A stretch of 64,000 nucleotides of DNA from Galbibacter sp048266365 (GTDB lineage Bacteria; Bacteroidota; Bacteroidia; Flavobacteriales; Flavobacteriaceae), in NCBI RefSeq assembly GCF_048266365.1, contig NZ_JBLWZP010000005.1, positions 124,001-188,000 on the forward strand, given 5' to 3'. The notes under the pieces were generated by a model. It worked only from the letters and a program-made list of their open reading frames with translations, made no database searches and was not told where the DNA came from. Below, piece by piece: positions 51,370 through 59,111 of this stretch. The position numbers and the translations under genes are program-made. Within the stretch, counting starts at the first letter, position 1; every line of letters starts with the position of its first letter.

Positions 51370-52878
51370 TTAGGCTTCAGCTAACATTTTCTCTCCAGCT
51401 TCAATAGCTTCCTCAATAGATCCTTTAAGGTTAAATGCTGCCTCAGGAAGATGATCTAACTCACCATCCATAATCATATTAAATCCTTTAATGGTCTCTT
51501 TAATATCTACTAAGACGCCCGGGATACCTGTAAATTGTTCCGCAACATGGAAAGGTTGTGACAAGAAACGTTGTACCCTTCTAGCCCTGTATACGGCTTG
51601 CTTATCATCTTCAGAAAGTTCTTCCATCCCAAGAATAGCAATAATATCCTGTAATTCTTTATAGTGCTGTAATAACTCTTTTACGCGTTGAGCACAGGCA
51701 TAATGTTCTTTACCTAAAATATCAACTGATAAAATTCTAGAAGAAGATTCTAAAGGATCTACTGCAGGGTAAATACCAAGTTCTGCAATTTTTCTAGAAA
51801 GTACTGTTGTTGCATCAAGGTGAGCAAAGGTTGTTGCCGGAGCTGGATCCGTTAAGTCATCCGCAGGTACGTATACCGCCTGCACAGAGGTAATAGATCC
51901 TCTTTTAGTTGAAGTAATACGTTCTTGCATCGCACCCATCTCAGTAGCCAATGTTGGTTGGTATCCAACCGCTGAAGGCATACGTCCTAGAAGTGCTGAT
52001 ACCTCAGAACCTGCTTGTGTAAATCGGAAAATGTTATCGACAAAGAAAAGAACGTCTTTTCCTTGACCCTCGCCAGCACCGTCACGGAAATACTCCGCAA
52101 TAGTCAACCCGGATAATGCTACACGAGCACGTGCTCCAGGAGGCTCATTCATCTGACCGAATACAAAGGTTGCTTTAGAATCCTTCATTGCAGACTTGTC
52201 TACTTTAGACAAATCCCATCCACCGGCTTCCATGGATTTGTTAAACTCATCACCATACTTGATAATTCCAGACTCTAACATCTCTCTTAGAAGGTCATTT
52301 CCTTCACGGGTTCTTTCTCCAACACCTGCAAAGACAGATAAACCACCGTGTCCTTTTGCAATATTGTTAATCAACTCCTGGATAAGTACAGTTTTACCTA
52401 CTCCTGCACCACCGAATAAACCAATTTTACCTCCTTTAGCATAGGGCTCAATAAGGTCAATTACTTTAATCCCGGTATAGAGTACTTCTGTAGAAGTTGT
52501 AAGGTCTTCAAATTTTGGAGCTTCTCTGTGAATAGGCAGACCATCTTTTCCTTCTTTAGGAAGATCACCCAATCCATCAATAGCATCTCCGATAACATTA
52601 AACAATCGTCCATAAACATCATCTCCGATTGGCATCTGTATTGGATTTCCGGTGGAAAGCACCTCTACTCCTCTACTTAAACCATCAGTAGAATCCATTG
52701 AAATTGTTCTTACTGTATCTTCTCCAATATGAGATTGTACTTCAAGTACCAATTTAGATCCATCTTTTCTTATGATTTCCAAAGAATCATAAATCTTTGG
52801 CAATTCAGAACCCGATTCAAATGCTACGTCTACAACCGGACCGATAATTTGTGCAACTTTACCTGTAATTTTTGACAT
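51370..52878 (-). CDS. atpD: ATP synthase beta subunit
   Basis: The 502-residue catalytic F1 subunit. Walker A GLFGGAGVGKTVLIQEL, the catalytic glutamate region GERTREGNDL, Walker B DVLFFVDNIFRFTQAGSEVSALLGRMPSAVGYQPTLA-type text, and the C-terminal ELSEDDKQAVYRARR. Only atpD and atpC are here; in Bacteroidota the other subunits are encoded elsewhere. Highly conserved and full length. Confidence 0.98.
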   Translation of the reverse strand: MSKITGKVAQIIGPVVDVAFESGSELPKIYDSLEIIRKDGSKLVLEVQSHIGEDTVRTISMDSTDGLSRGVEVLSTGNPIQMPIGDDVYGRLFNVIGDAIDGLGDLPKEGKDGLPIHREAPKFEDLTTSTEVLYTGIKVIDLIEPYAKGGKIGLFGGAGVGKTVLIQELINNIAKGHGGLSVFAGVGERTREGNDLLREMLESGIIKYGDEFNKSMEAGGWDLSKVDKSAMKDSKATFVFGQMNEPPGARARVALSGLTIAEYFRDGAGEGQGKDVLFFVDNIFRFTQAGSEVSALLGRMPSAVGYQPTLATEMGAMQERITSTKRGSITSVQAVYVPADDLTDPAPATTFAHLDATTVLSRKIAELGIYPAVDPLESSSRILSVDILGKEHYACAQRVKELLQHYKELQDIIAILGMEELSEDDKQAVYRARRVQRFLSQPFHVAEQFTGIPGVLVDIKETIKGFNMIMDGELDHLPEAAFNLKGSIEEAIEAGEKMLAEA

Positions 52879-52961
52879 TACTCAAGTGTTTAATGTTAAG
52901 CTTATTACTAACGAAACAAAAGTTTGAACCAAATGTGCTCAAACATGCTTTTTTCGCGGTG

Positions 52962-52969
52962 CAAAGATA
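52962..52969 (-). promoter_or_regulatory. -7 element of atpDC
   Basis: The minus strand reads TATCTTTG, a perfect TAnnTTTG, 83 bases upstream of the atpD ATG, implying a leader of about 75 bases. The -33 is not evident in the AT-rich upstream sequence. Confidence 0.5.
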
Positions 52970-53162
52970 TATTTTTAATTGAAATTAAACCCCTATTTAT
53001 AAAAAAAAATAACAGCTATAGTTAGTTGTGAATTTGGAGGTTAGCGCGCTTGCAAAGAAATATTCAAACTCCACTGCTTAAATTGTTTCGAAACCTTCAA
53101 AAATTGTTAGATTTTTACAATTCACCTTAGCTTTTTAAAGGTAAAAATCAAATTTTTAGTAC

Positions 53163-54164
53163 TTAATTTAATTTCTCCGTTAGTTTATTAAATGTCACCT
53201 TAGGATCTTTACCTTCATAAAGAATAGCGTAGACGGCATCAATAATTGGTGTTTTACTTTTACCTTTTTGTGTTTCGGTAATCAAGTGCGCACTTTTAGT
53301 GGCGTAATAACCCTCAGCAACCATATTCATCTCCATCATTGCACTTTTTACAGTATACCCCTTTCCAATCATATTACCAAACATACGGTTACGACTAAAT
53401 ATGGAGTAGCCTGTCACGAGTAGATCCCCTAAATAGGCTAAATCATCAATATTACGCTTCATTTTATGAATACGCTTTATAAAACGTTTCATCTCACGGA
53501 TGGAATTACTCATCAAAACGGCTTGGAAATTATCTCCATACCCTAATCCATGAGCAATACCTGCAGCCACAGCGTATATATTTTTTAACATGGCGGCATA
53601 TTCAGTTCCGATAATATCATCACTTATTTTCGTCTTGATATAACTACTGGCCAATCGATCAGCAAGCATGGTGGCATTATGTTGATCAGAAGAAGCCACT
53701 GTGAGATAAGACAATCGCTCTAGCGCAACTTCCTCAGCATGGCACGGTCCGGTAATTACACCTATATTATCATAAGGTACCTGGTAGACCTGGTGAAAAT
53801 ACTCCCCTACGATCAAACCATATTCGGGCACTATACCTTTAATAGCAGAAAAAACAACCTTATGGTTAAGGGGTAGAGTGAGCTTTTGAAGTTCTTGATG
53901 TAAAAATGCTGAAGGAATAGCGAAAATCAAAAAGTCTGCATAGTCCACGATCTCATTAATATCATCACTTAGCTTCAATTGATCTACATGAAATTCAACC
54001 GAACTCAAGTAATTAGGATTATGCTGCTCTTCTTTAATATGTTGTATCGCTGATGAATTCCGCATATACCAACCTACTTCATCAAGATTTTCACACAGCA
54101 TTTTTACCAGGGCGGTAGCCCAACTTCCGCCACCTAGAACAGCTACCTTTATAGTATTTTCCAT
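53163..54164 (-). CDS. gpsA: Glycerol-3-phosphate dehydrogenase [NAD(P)+]
   Basis: A 333-residue enzyme reducing dihydroxyacetone phosphate to sn-glycerol-3-phosphate for phospholipid synthesis. The Rossmann motif VAVLGGGSWATALVKML, GVITGPCHAEEVAL, the active lysine in AAMLKNIYAVAAGIAHGLGYGDN and GDLLVTGYSIFSRNRMFG are all present. I start at MENTIKVAVLGGG; the longer frame would read through promoter-proximal sequence. Confidence 0.96.
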   Translation of the reverse strand: MENTIKVAVLGGGSWATALVKMLCENLDEVGWYMRNSSAIQHIKEEQHNPNYLSSVEFHVDQLKLSDDINEIVDYADFLIFAIPSAFLHQELQKLTLPLNHKVVFSAIKGIVPEYGLIVGEYFHQVYQVPYDNIGVITGPCHAEEVALERLSYLTVASSDQHNATMLADRLASSYIKTKISDDIIGTEYAAMLKNIYAVAAGIAHGLGYGDNFQAVLMSNSIREMKRFIKRIHKMKRNIDDLAYLGDLLVTGYSIFSRNRMFGNMIGKGYTVKSAMMEMNMVAEGYYATKSAHLITETQKGKSKTPIIDAVYAILYEGKDPKVTFNKLTEKLN

Positions 54165-54191
54165 TTTATTTATTTCTATAATTTGCAGGGT

Positions 54192-54199
54192 CAAAAGTA
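54192..54199 (-). promoter_or_regulatory. -7 element of gpsA
   Basis: The minus strand reads TACTTTTG, 27 bases upstream of the gpsA ATG, the same variant as at hemA and hemH. Confidence 0.45.
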
Positions 54200-54408
54200 A
54201 CCAAATTTTAAAACTAAATTTTTAGACCCAAAGCAAGTCCCATCACTTCCTTGACTCAAAATTAATTACTCCAAAATAAGCCCGACCAAATTTAACAGTA
54301 GATTATGAAAAGAAAAAGCAATGTAAGCCCCCTAGCTACGTTATGATATTATAAAAACAAGAAAACGTATTAAGTTAGGTTAATTGATTTTTTTGGTTGG
54401 TTATTTGT
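54200..54408. other. AT-rich intergenic stretch without a gene
   Basis: Part of the 324-base gap between gpsA and the ABC gene. I see no coding frame beyond a 13-codon one and no RNA gene. A plus-strand terminator-like structure at its right end is annotated separately. Confidence 0.5.
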
Positions 54409-54450
54409 AAAAACCGCTTTTTGATTCATCTCAAAGAGCGGTTTTTTTTG
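54409..54450. terminator. Terminator of the ABC module, with a strong plus-strand U-tract
   Basis: AAAAACCGCT and AGCGGTTTTT pair, extended by TTTGA/TCAAA in the loop region. Read on the minus strand it ends the ABC transcript about 40 bases after its stop. The longer T run is on the plus strand, where no annotated gene needs it. Confidence 0.75.
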
Positions 54451-54488
54451 AGTCTTATATATTGCCCACCAAATGGTAAGGTCCTTTT

Positions 54489-55154
54489 TCATTCACTCCT
54501 TAAATAATGATGTCTAACTAGATCTGATTCGTCAATTATGTCAATTTTCTGGGCATCTTTTAAAATAAAGCTTCTGTCAGTTATCTCGAGTACATCATTG
54601 TAGTAATGATCGGTCAACATTATACCTTTCTCTTTTTTAACTTCGCGCAATAAATCTTTAATAACATCCTTATACAAAGGTTCAATCATTGAGAACGGTT
54701 CATCAAGCAATATAAACTGATGATTTAGATTGCTAATAAGCAACAACTCCAGATAGCGCAATTGTCCTAAAGATAAATGCCCTACTTTTATTTTTTCAAT
54801 ACTGTAGATCTTAGGGGAATAGAAAATTTTATCTTGATCATCTCCTTTCGGAAAAAACATAGGAATAATATCCCTTACTCTCTTTTCTTTGGGTAAGAAG
54901 GAGTCCTGAGGTAAATAGGCTATCTTTTTTGAAGGAATAATATCCTTTTGAGAAATGTTCTTTGAATTTATGCTGATATGTATTGAATTCGCTTTGACCG
55001 TTCCAAAAATAAGTTTCAAAAAGGTGGATTTCCCTGTACCATTGCGACCAAATATCCCTACTATTTCTCCTACCCGACAATCAAGGTTAATATCCTTTAA
55101 AATAGCCCTTTTCCCATAAGACTTATTAAGACCTGTTACTTTCAATTGATCCAT
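54489..55154 (-). CDS. ABC transporter ATP-binding protein
   Basis: A 221-residue nucleotide-binding subunit. Walker A is GIFGRNGTGKSTFL, the Q-loop is in YLPQDSFLPKEKR, the signature is LSLGQLRYLELL (Leu for the first Gly of LSGGQ), Walker B is FILLDEPFS and the H-loop is LTDHYYNDVLEI. It should drive an exporter-type permease, but the only partner is the 93-residue membrane protein whose stop directly precedes this ATG. AT-rich relative to neighbours. Substrate unknown. Confidence 0.88.
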   Translation of the reverse strand: MDQLKVTGLNKSYGKRAILKDINLDCRVGEIVGIFGRNGTGKSTFLKLIFGTVKANSIHISINSKNISQKDIIPSKKIAYLPQDSFLPKEKRVRDIIPMFFPKGDDQDKIFYSPKIYSIEKIKVGHLSLGQLRYLELLLISNLNHQFILLDEPFSMIEPLYKDVIKDLLREVKKEKGIMLTDHYYNDVLEITDRSFILKDAQKIDIIDESDLVRHHYLRSE

Positions 55155-55436
55155 TTACCTAAAGATTATATAAGGGATGAACAATAACGCTGAGATCAAA
55201 ACATTAAGCAGCCACACCTTCTTCAAAAGGTTGGATTTAGTATATCCGAGATTGTGATAAGCGTAATATTCATTTTTTTTGAAGGTTTGAAAGCCTAAAA
55301 ACCCAATTAAGATTCCAACAGAAGAAAAAATTATCAGACTCCATATATAACCTGATAATAATCCGAAAATCAAACTAAAAGTAAGGTTGAATATATTAAT
55401 ATCGAAAAAGTATTTCAGAATAGCTTTAGGGTACAT
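55155..55436 (-). CDS. Small membrane protein paired with the ABC ATPase
   Basis: A 93-residue protein with two or three membrane helices (about 14-32, 33-50, 72-91) and a polar middle segment (KKNEYYAYHNLGYTKSNLLKKV). YHNLGYTKSNLLKKVWLLN resembles the coupling-loop style of some ABC-2 permeases, where similar YYNLG text precedes a helix, but the protein is far smaller than a permease. Its stop abuts the ATPase start, so the two form a transcriptional and probably functional pair. I do not recognise a named family. Confidence 0.75.
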   Translation of the reverse strand: MYPKAILKYFFDINIFNLTFSLIFGLLSGYIWSLIIFSSVGILIGFLGFQTFKKNEYYAYHNLGYTKSNLLKKVWLLNVLISALLFIPYIIFR

Positions 55437-55752
55437 TTACCAATATGATTTTATTTTGAACATGTTTTAACCTGTTAAAAGTAACAATTTAAAATTGCCC
55501 AGAATTCTAAGAGAGTAAATCACACCAAATTGTAAAGTTCCCTGAAGACATTCAAGCAATTTGATACTTTGAGAACTTTAAAGATACAATCTAAGTTTTT
55601 TCAATTTAAACCCAACTTTTAAGATTGAACCATCTTAAATAAGCAAATAGATTCAAAGTTTATAGCATTTTTTTGTCAAAAAAAATTCATTCACTTTGTA
55701 GGAAAACGTTTATTGCTTACCTTGTTGCTTGAACTTTTAAAATATTAACACC
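55437..55752. other. Divergent intergenic region upstream of the ABC pair and the LysM gene
   Basis: An AT-rich gap of 316 bases with no gene seen. On the plus strand TTTG (55695-55698), 19 bases and TACCTTG resembles a weakened promoter for the BON-LysM gene. No consensus promoter was found for the minus-strand ABC pair. Confidence 0.4.
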
Positions 55753-56250
55753 ATGGGATTATTTTCATTTATCAAAGATGCAGGCGCTAAGATATTTGGC
55801 GGAAAAACTTCAGCTGAAGAAGCAGCTGAGGCAGCGGCAGACAAAGCATCTGCAATAGCAGAAGCAAATGCACAGGCCTCTAAAAAACTAACAGAAACCA
55901 TCAGCGACCTAGACCTAAAGGCGGAAAATCTTCAAATTGCAATCAGTGGTGACACCGCAACTATAAGTGGCAAAGCCTATGATCAAAGCACTAAAGAAAA
56001 AATTATTTTAGTCGTTGGTAACAGTACCGGAATCGCTGTAGTTGACGATCGTATGGAAGTTGAACACACAGAACCAGAGGCACAATTCCATACCGTTGTT
56101 TCGGGAGATAGCTTAAGTAAAATCGCTAAGAAATTTTATGGTAACGCCATGAAATACCCAGTGATTTTTGAAGCGAATAAGCCCATGCTAACCGACCCAG
56201 ATAAAATTTATCCAGGACAGGTACTGCGTATTCCAGCATTAGAATCCTAA
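55753..56250 (+). CDS. BON and LysM domain protein, Kbp/YgaU-like
   Basis: A 165-residue soluble protein organised like E. coli Kbp (YgaU): an N-terminal alanine-rich helix (MGLFSFIKDAGAKIFGGKTS), a BON domain (about 47-105, LQIAISGDTATISGKAYDQ) and a LysM domain (about 112-161, HTVVSGDSLSKIAKKFYGNAMKYPVIFEAN). Kbp binds potassium in the cytoplasm; no signal peptide is present here either. Monocistronic, its stop overlaps that of the convergent nadD. Confidence 0.9.
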   Translation: MGLFSFIKDAGAKIFGGKTSAEEAAEAAADKASAIAEANAQASKKLTETISDLDLKAENLQIAISGDTATISGKAYDQSTKEKIILVVGNSTGIAVVDDRMEVEHTEPEAQFHTVVSGDSLSKIAKKFYGNAMKYPVIFEANKPMLTDPDKIYPGQVLRIPALES

Positions 56251-56849
56251 TTAGACAATTCTCGGTAAAAATTCATCAAGTCCACATACTCCCATACCTC
56301 TGGTTGTAAAAGTGGGCGGATATTTTTACCCTCTGAAATTGCTTTACGAATAAAGGTAGATGATATCTCCATAATAGGAGCGTCTACCTTTTTTACATTG
56401 GGATGTTCACTGTACCTGCCTTTCTTCTCAGTAGGTTTATCAATTCTTGGATACACATATATATTGTGGTTCTCTACGATCATCTCAACATTCTTCCACT
56501 TATGTAGACTTCGCAAATTATCCTCACCCATAATCAGACAGAATTCGTAATCCGGATATTTCTCCTTAAGATATACTAGAGTCTTTACGGTATAATTAGG
56601 TTGAGGCAATCCAAACTCAATATCACTAGGCTTTAATTTATCATAGCCTTCAGTGGCTCTGTAGACAAGCTCCAATCGGTGGTGATCCTCCAATAGACTG
56701 CTTTTCTTCTTTAGCGGATTATGAGGTGTAACCACCATCCAAACCTCTTGAAGATCTGTGAATTCAGCCATGTGGTTGGCAATAACCAAATGCCCTATAT
56801 GTATAGGATTAAAGGTGCCGAAAAAGAGTCCAATCTTCTTCTTTGTCAT
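56247..56849 (-). CDS. nadD: Nicotinate-nucleotide adenylyltransferase
   Basis: A 200-residue enzyme forming deamido-NAD from nicotinate mononucleotide and ATP. Motifs: GLFFGTFNPIHIGHLVIANHMAE (H/TxGH nucleotidyltransferase signature), VVTPHNPLKKKS, IMGEDNLRSLHKWK and the C-terminal ISSTFIRKAISEGKNIRPLL. Translationally coupled to gmk by an ATGA overlap. Confidence 0.96.
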   Translation of the reverse strand: MTKKKIGLFFGTFNPIHIGHLVIANHMAEFTDLQEVWMVVTPHNPLKKKSSLLEDHHRLELVYRATEGYDKLKPSDIEFGLPQPNYTVKTLVYLKEKYPDYEFCLIMGEDNLRSLHKWKNVEMIVENHNIYVYPRIDKPTEKKGRYSEHPNVKKVDAPIMEISSTFIRKAISEGKNIRPLLQPEVWEYVDLMNFYRELSN

Positions 56850-57454
56850 GAGTTCGTTTTTTTTGAAACACCGACAAAATCTGCAACGAGATTATAGGCT
56901 TCTTGCTTAGCTGTATCTAAATCATAGTTCTTAATAACCATATCAAACTGAGGGGCAGTAGCTAGCTCTACAGATGCCTTTGCAATCCTCATATTGATTT
57001 TATCATCGCTCTCTGTCTTTCGCTTCTTAAGTCTGATTTTTAGTTCATCCACACTAGGAGGCTTCACAAAAACAGCCAAAGTTTGATCAGGGAATTTTCG
57101 CTTAATTCGAAGCCCCCCAGCTACATCAATATCAAAAATCACATTTTTGCCTTCCTTCCACAACCGTTCCACTTCAGTTTTTAGCGTACCGTAAAAATTA
57201 TCACGGTAGACCTCCTCCCACTCTAAAAAATCGTTGTTTTTGATATGATCTTTAAAGGTTCTGGCAGACAAAAAGTAATAATTCTCACCATCTTTTTCAT
57301 CTCCTCTTGGCTCTCTTGAAGTCGCCGAAATAGAAAAGGCCAGATTCAATTCTGGATGTTCTAATAAATGCCTTACAATAGTAGTTTTACCACTGCCCGA
57401 AGGGGCAGAGAAAATGATTAACTTTCCGCTATTCACACCTTTATTTTCTTCCAT
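56846..57454 (-). CDS. gmk: Guanylate kinase
   Basis: A 202-residue enzyme phosphorylating GMP to GDP. P-loop IIFSAPSGSGKTTIVRHLL, GMP-binding SATSREPRGDEKDGENYYFLS, and VIFDIDVAGGLRIKRKFP with VFVKPPSVDELKIRLKKR. Second gene of the yicC-gmk-nadD run, 31 bases after yicC, a common flavobacterial order. Confidence 0.97.
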   Translation of the reverse strand: MEENKGVNSGKLIIFSAPSGSGKTTIVRHLLEHPELNLAFSISATSREPRGDEKDGENYYFLSARTFKDHIKNNDFLEWEEVYRDNFYGTLKTEVERLWKEGKNVIFDIDVAGGLRIKRKFPDQTLAVFVKPPSVDELKIRLKKRKTESDDKINMRIAKASVELATAPQFDMVIKNYDLDTAKQEAYNLVADFVGVSKKTNS

Positions 57455-57485
57455 TTATAGTGATTAAACGCAAATACAGCGCTTT

Positions 57486-58358
57486 TTATAATACGTTCAA
57501 CAACTGTTCTTTAATTTTCTCCAACTCATCCTTCATTTGCACTACCAATTGCTGCATTGGTGCATAATTAGATTTAGAACCAATGGTATTGATTTCACGG
57601 CCAATTTCTTGGCTTATGAATCCAAGTTTTTTTCCATTAGAATCGCCTGAGTTTATGGACTCAATGAAGTAATCCAGGTGATTAGAAAGACGTACTTTTT
57701 CTTCGGTAATGTCGAATTTCTCAATATAGTAAATCAATTCTTGTTCAAAACGATTTTCATCAACCTCCGCTTTAAGATCATCAACTGCCTTTTCTAGGCG
57801 AGATCGTACTCCCTTAACACGTTCAGGATCTATCTCTACTACTTTTTTCAACAATTCTGAAATCGCAGCAATACGCTCGACAAAATCTTTTTCTAAGGCT
57901 GCACCCTCTTGATCCCTAAAAATGTTGATTTCTTCAAGAGCCTTGATCACCGCATTTTTTATAATCTGATACTCCTCAGGATCTATTTCTTCACGCTCTA
58001 CTTTGAGAGCGTCAGGCATACGCACTGCCATTTTCAATAACTCCACCTCCTGGTCAGCTCCTATAGGAGTAGCATTAGCAGCTCTTAGCTGTTCCATATA
58101 TCCTCTTAAAACTCCTATATTAAGTTGGGTATTCGAGGTCTCCCCTGTGACCTCAACATACAAACTAAAATCAATTTTACCACGGACAAGTCCTGAAGCT
58201 ATAAGATTTCTGAGCTCCAGTTCCTTTTCCCTATAGGAAGAAGGAATCCTAGCATTGATATCCAAATTCTTACTGTTAAGGGACTTTAACTCCACGGTTA
58301 TTTTCTTGGAAGGCAATTGTATAACATCCTTACCAAAACCAGTCATCGATTGTATCAT
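57486..58358 (-). CDS. YicC family protein, putative endoribonuclease
   Basis: A 290-residue protein with the YicC N-terminal domain (MIQSMTGFGKDVIQLPSKKITVELKSLNSK) and the C-terminal DUF1732 domain (KVRLSNHLDYFIESINSGDSNGKKLGFISQEIGREINTIGSKSN). E. coli YicC cleaves the small RNA RyhB. First gene of yicC-gmk-nadD; length and start agree with the family. Confidence 0.95.
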   Translation of the reverse strand: MIQSMTGFGKDVIQLPSKKITVELKSLNSKNLDINARIPSSYREKELELRNLIASGLVRGKIDFSLYVEVTGETSNTQLNIGVLRGYMEQLRAANATPIGADQEVELLKMAVRMPDALKVEREEIDPEEYQIIKNAVIKALEEINIFRDQEGAALEKDFVERIAAISELLKKVVEIDPERVKGVRSRLEKAVDDLKAEVDENRFEQELIYYIEKFDITEEKVRLSNHLDYFIESINSGDSNGKKLGFISQEIGREINTIGSKSNYAPMQQLVVQMKDELEKIKEQLLNVL

Positions 58359-58417
58359 CTTCTAAATTTAGAATGGCAAAAATACAAAATTGGAAGTCCA
58401 AACGTATAAAATGCAAA

Positions 58418-58449
58418 TAAAAAAGCTGTACCCTTTATAAGTACAGCTT
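58418..58449 (-). terminator. Terminator of the YwqK-like gene
   Basis: AAGCTGTAC and GTACAGCTT make a perfect 9-bp stem with a 9-base loop; on the minus strand it runs into TTTTTTATTT. It lies about 60 bases after the stop and before yicC. Confidence 0.85.
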
Positions 58450-58511
58450 CATATTATAATTATTTAATCAGCAATTTAGGGAATAGCATCCCTTAAATCC
58501 TTATGTCTCTC

Positions 58512-58865
58512 TTAATTGCGTACGACAGTATTTGATTGATCCCAAGTTTTAACGCTGGCAATTGTACTGTTCTCATACTTAACTTCTTTCAAGGTATTAC
58601 CATCCCAGAAAAACCAATTTCCAGTTTTAGCTCCCATGTCATATTTGGCAATAGTTAATTTATTTCCTTGTTCATCATATGACATCCAATCTCCGTGTAG
58701 TTTTCCGTTTAAGTAAGTACCCGTTTGAGCAACCTTTCCATTTTCGTGGTAGTAGGTCGCTTTAACCAATCCATTTACAATCTCTAATTTCGGCTGTTTC
58801 TCAACTCCCTGAGCAAACATTACAACCGAGAAAACTAGTGCAATAGCAGTTAATATACTTTTCAT
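58512..58865 (-). CDS. Secreted YwqK/MORN-like repeat protein
   Basis: A 117-residue exported protein with a signal peptide (MKSILTAIALVFSVVMFAQG) and tandem short repeats of the YwqK/MORN type: KATYYHENGKVAQTGTYLNGKLHGDW, SYDEQGNKLTIAKYDMGAKTGNW. The start is set by the signal peptide and by a promoter whose -7 element overlaps the longer frame. Function unknown; such proteins are abundant in flavobacteria. Confidence 0.88.
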   Translation of the reverse strand: MKSILTAIALVFSVVMFAQGVEKQPKLEIVNGLVKATYYHENGKVAQTGTYLNGKLHGDWMSYDEQGNKLTIAKYDMGAKTGNWFFWDGNTLKEVKYENSTIASVKTWDQSNTVVRN

Positions 58866-58901
58866 ATCCTTATTTTTTTTAAATTTCACATTGTCTACTA
58901 T

Positions 58902-58933
58902 CAAATATATACTTTTTAATTTACAATTACAAA
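58902..58933 (-). promoter_or_regulatory. Promoter of the YwqK-like gene
   Basis: On the minus strand TTTG, 20 bases, TATATTTG, with the ATG 36 bases downstream of the -7 element. Good consensus match. Confidence 0.65.
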
Positions 58934-59078
58934 ACGTTTACGTAACATTAAATTAACATTAAAGCTGTTTTGCGCTGATTTACAAATAGTTAAACCTAAA
59001 CTAAGGATGCATTTTAGTTGAAAATTTAACATTGGAAAAATCTTTTTTGAATTTTTTCATTTCACTCACAATCCTTAT

Positions 59079-59086
59079 TAACTTTG
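59079..59086 (+). promoter_or_regulatory. -7 element of aspS
   Basis: TAACTTTG matches TAnnTTTG and ends 25 bases before the aspS ATG. A TTTG lies 29 bases upstream, longer than the usual spacing. Confidence 0.45.
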
Positions 59087-59111
59087 CAGCCAATTAATTC
59101 CATTAGAATTC

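Noticed and set aside
53080..53162. Weak AATTGT/ACAATT hairpin after gpsA
   Set aside because: The stem has only six AT-rich pairs, too weak to call a terminator with confidence.
54305..54346. 13-codon frame MKRKSNVSPLATL in the gpsA/ABC gap
   Set aside because: No promoter or ribosome-binding evidence and such short frames occur by chance; kept only as part of the small RNA question.
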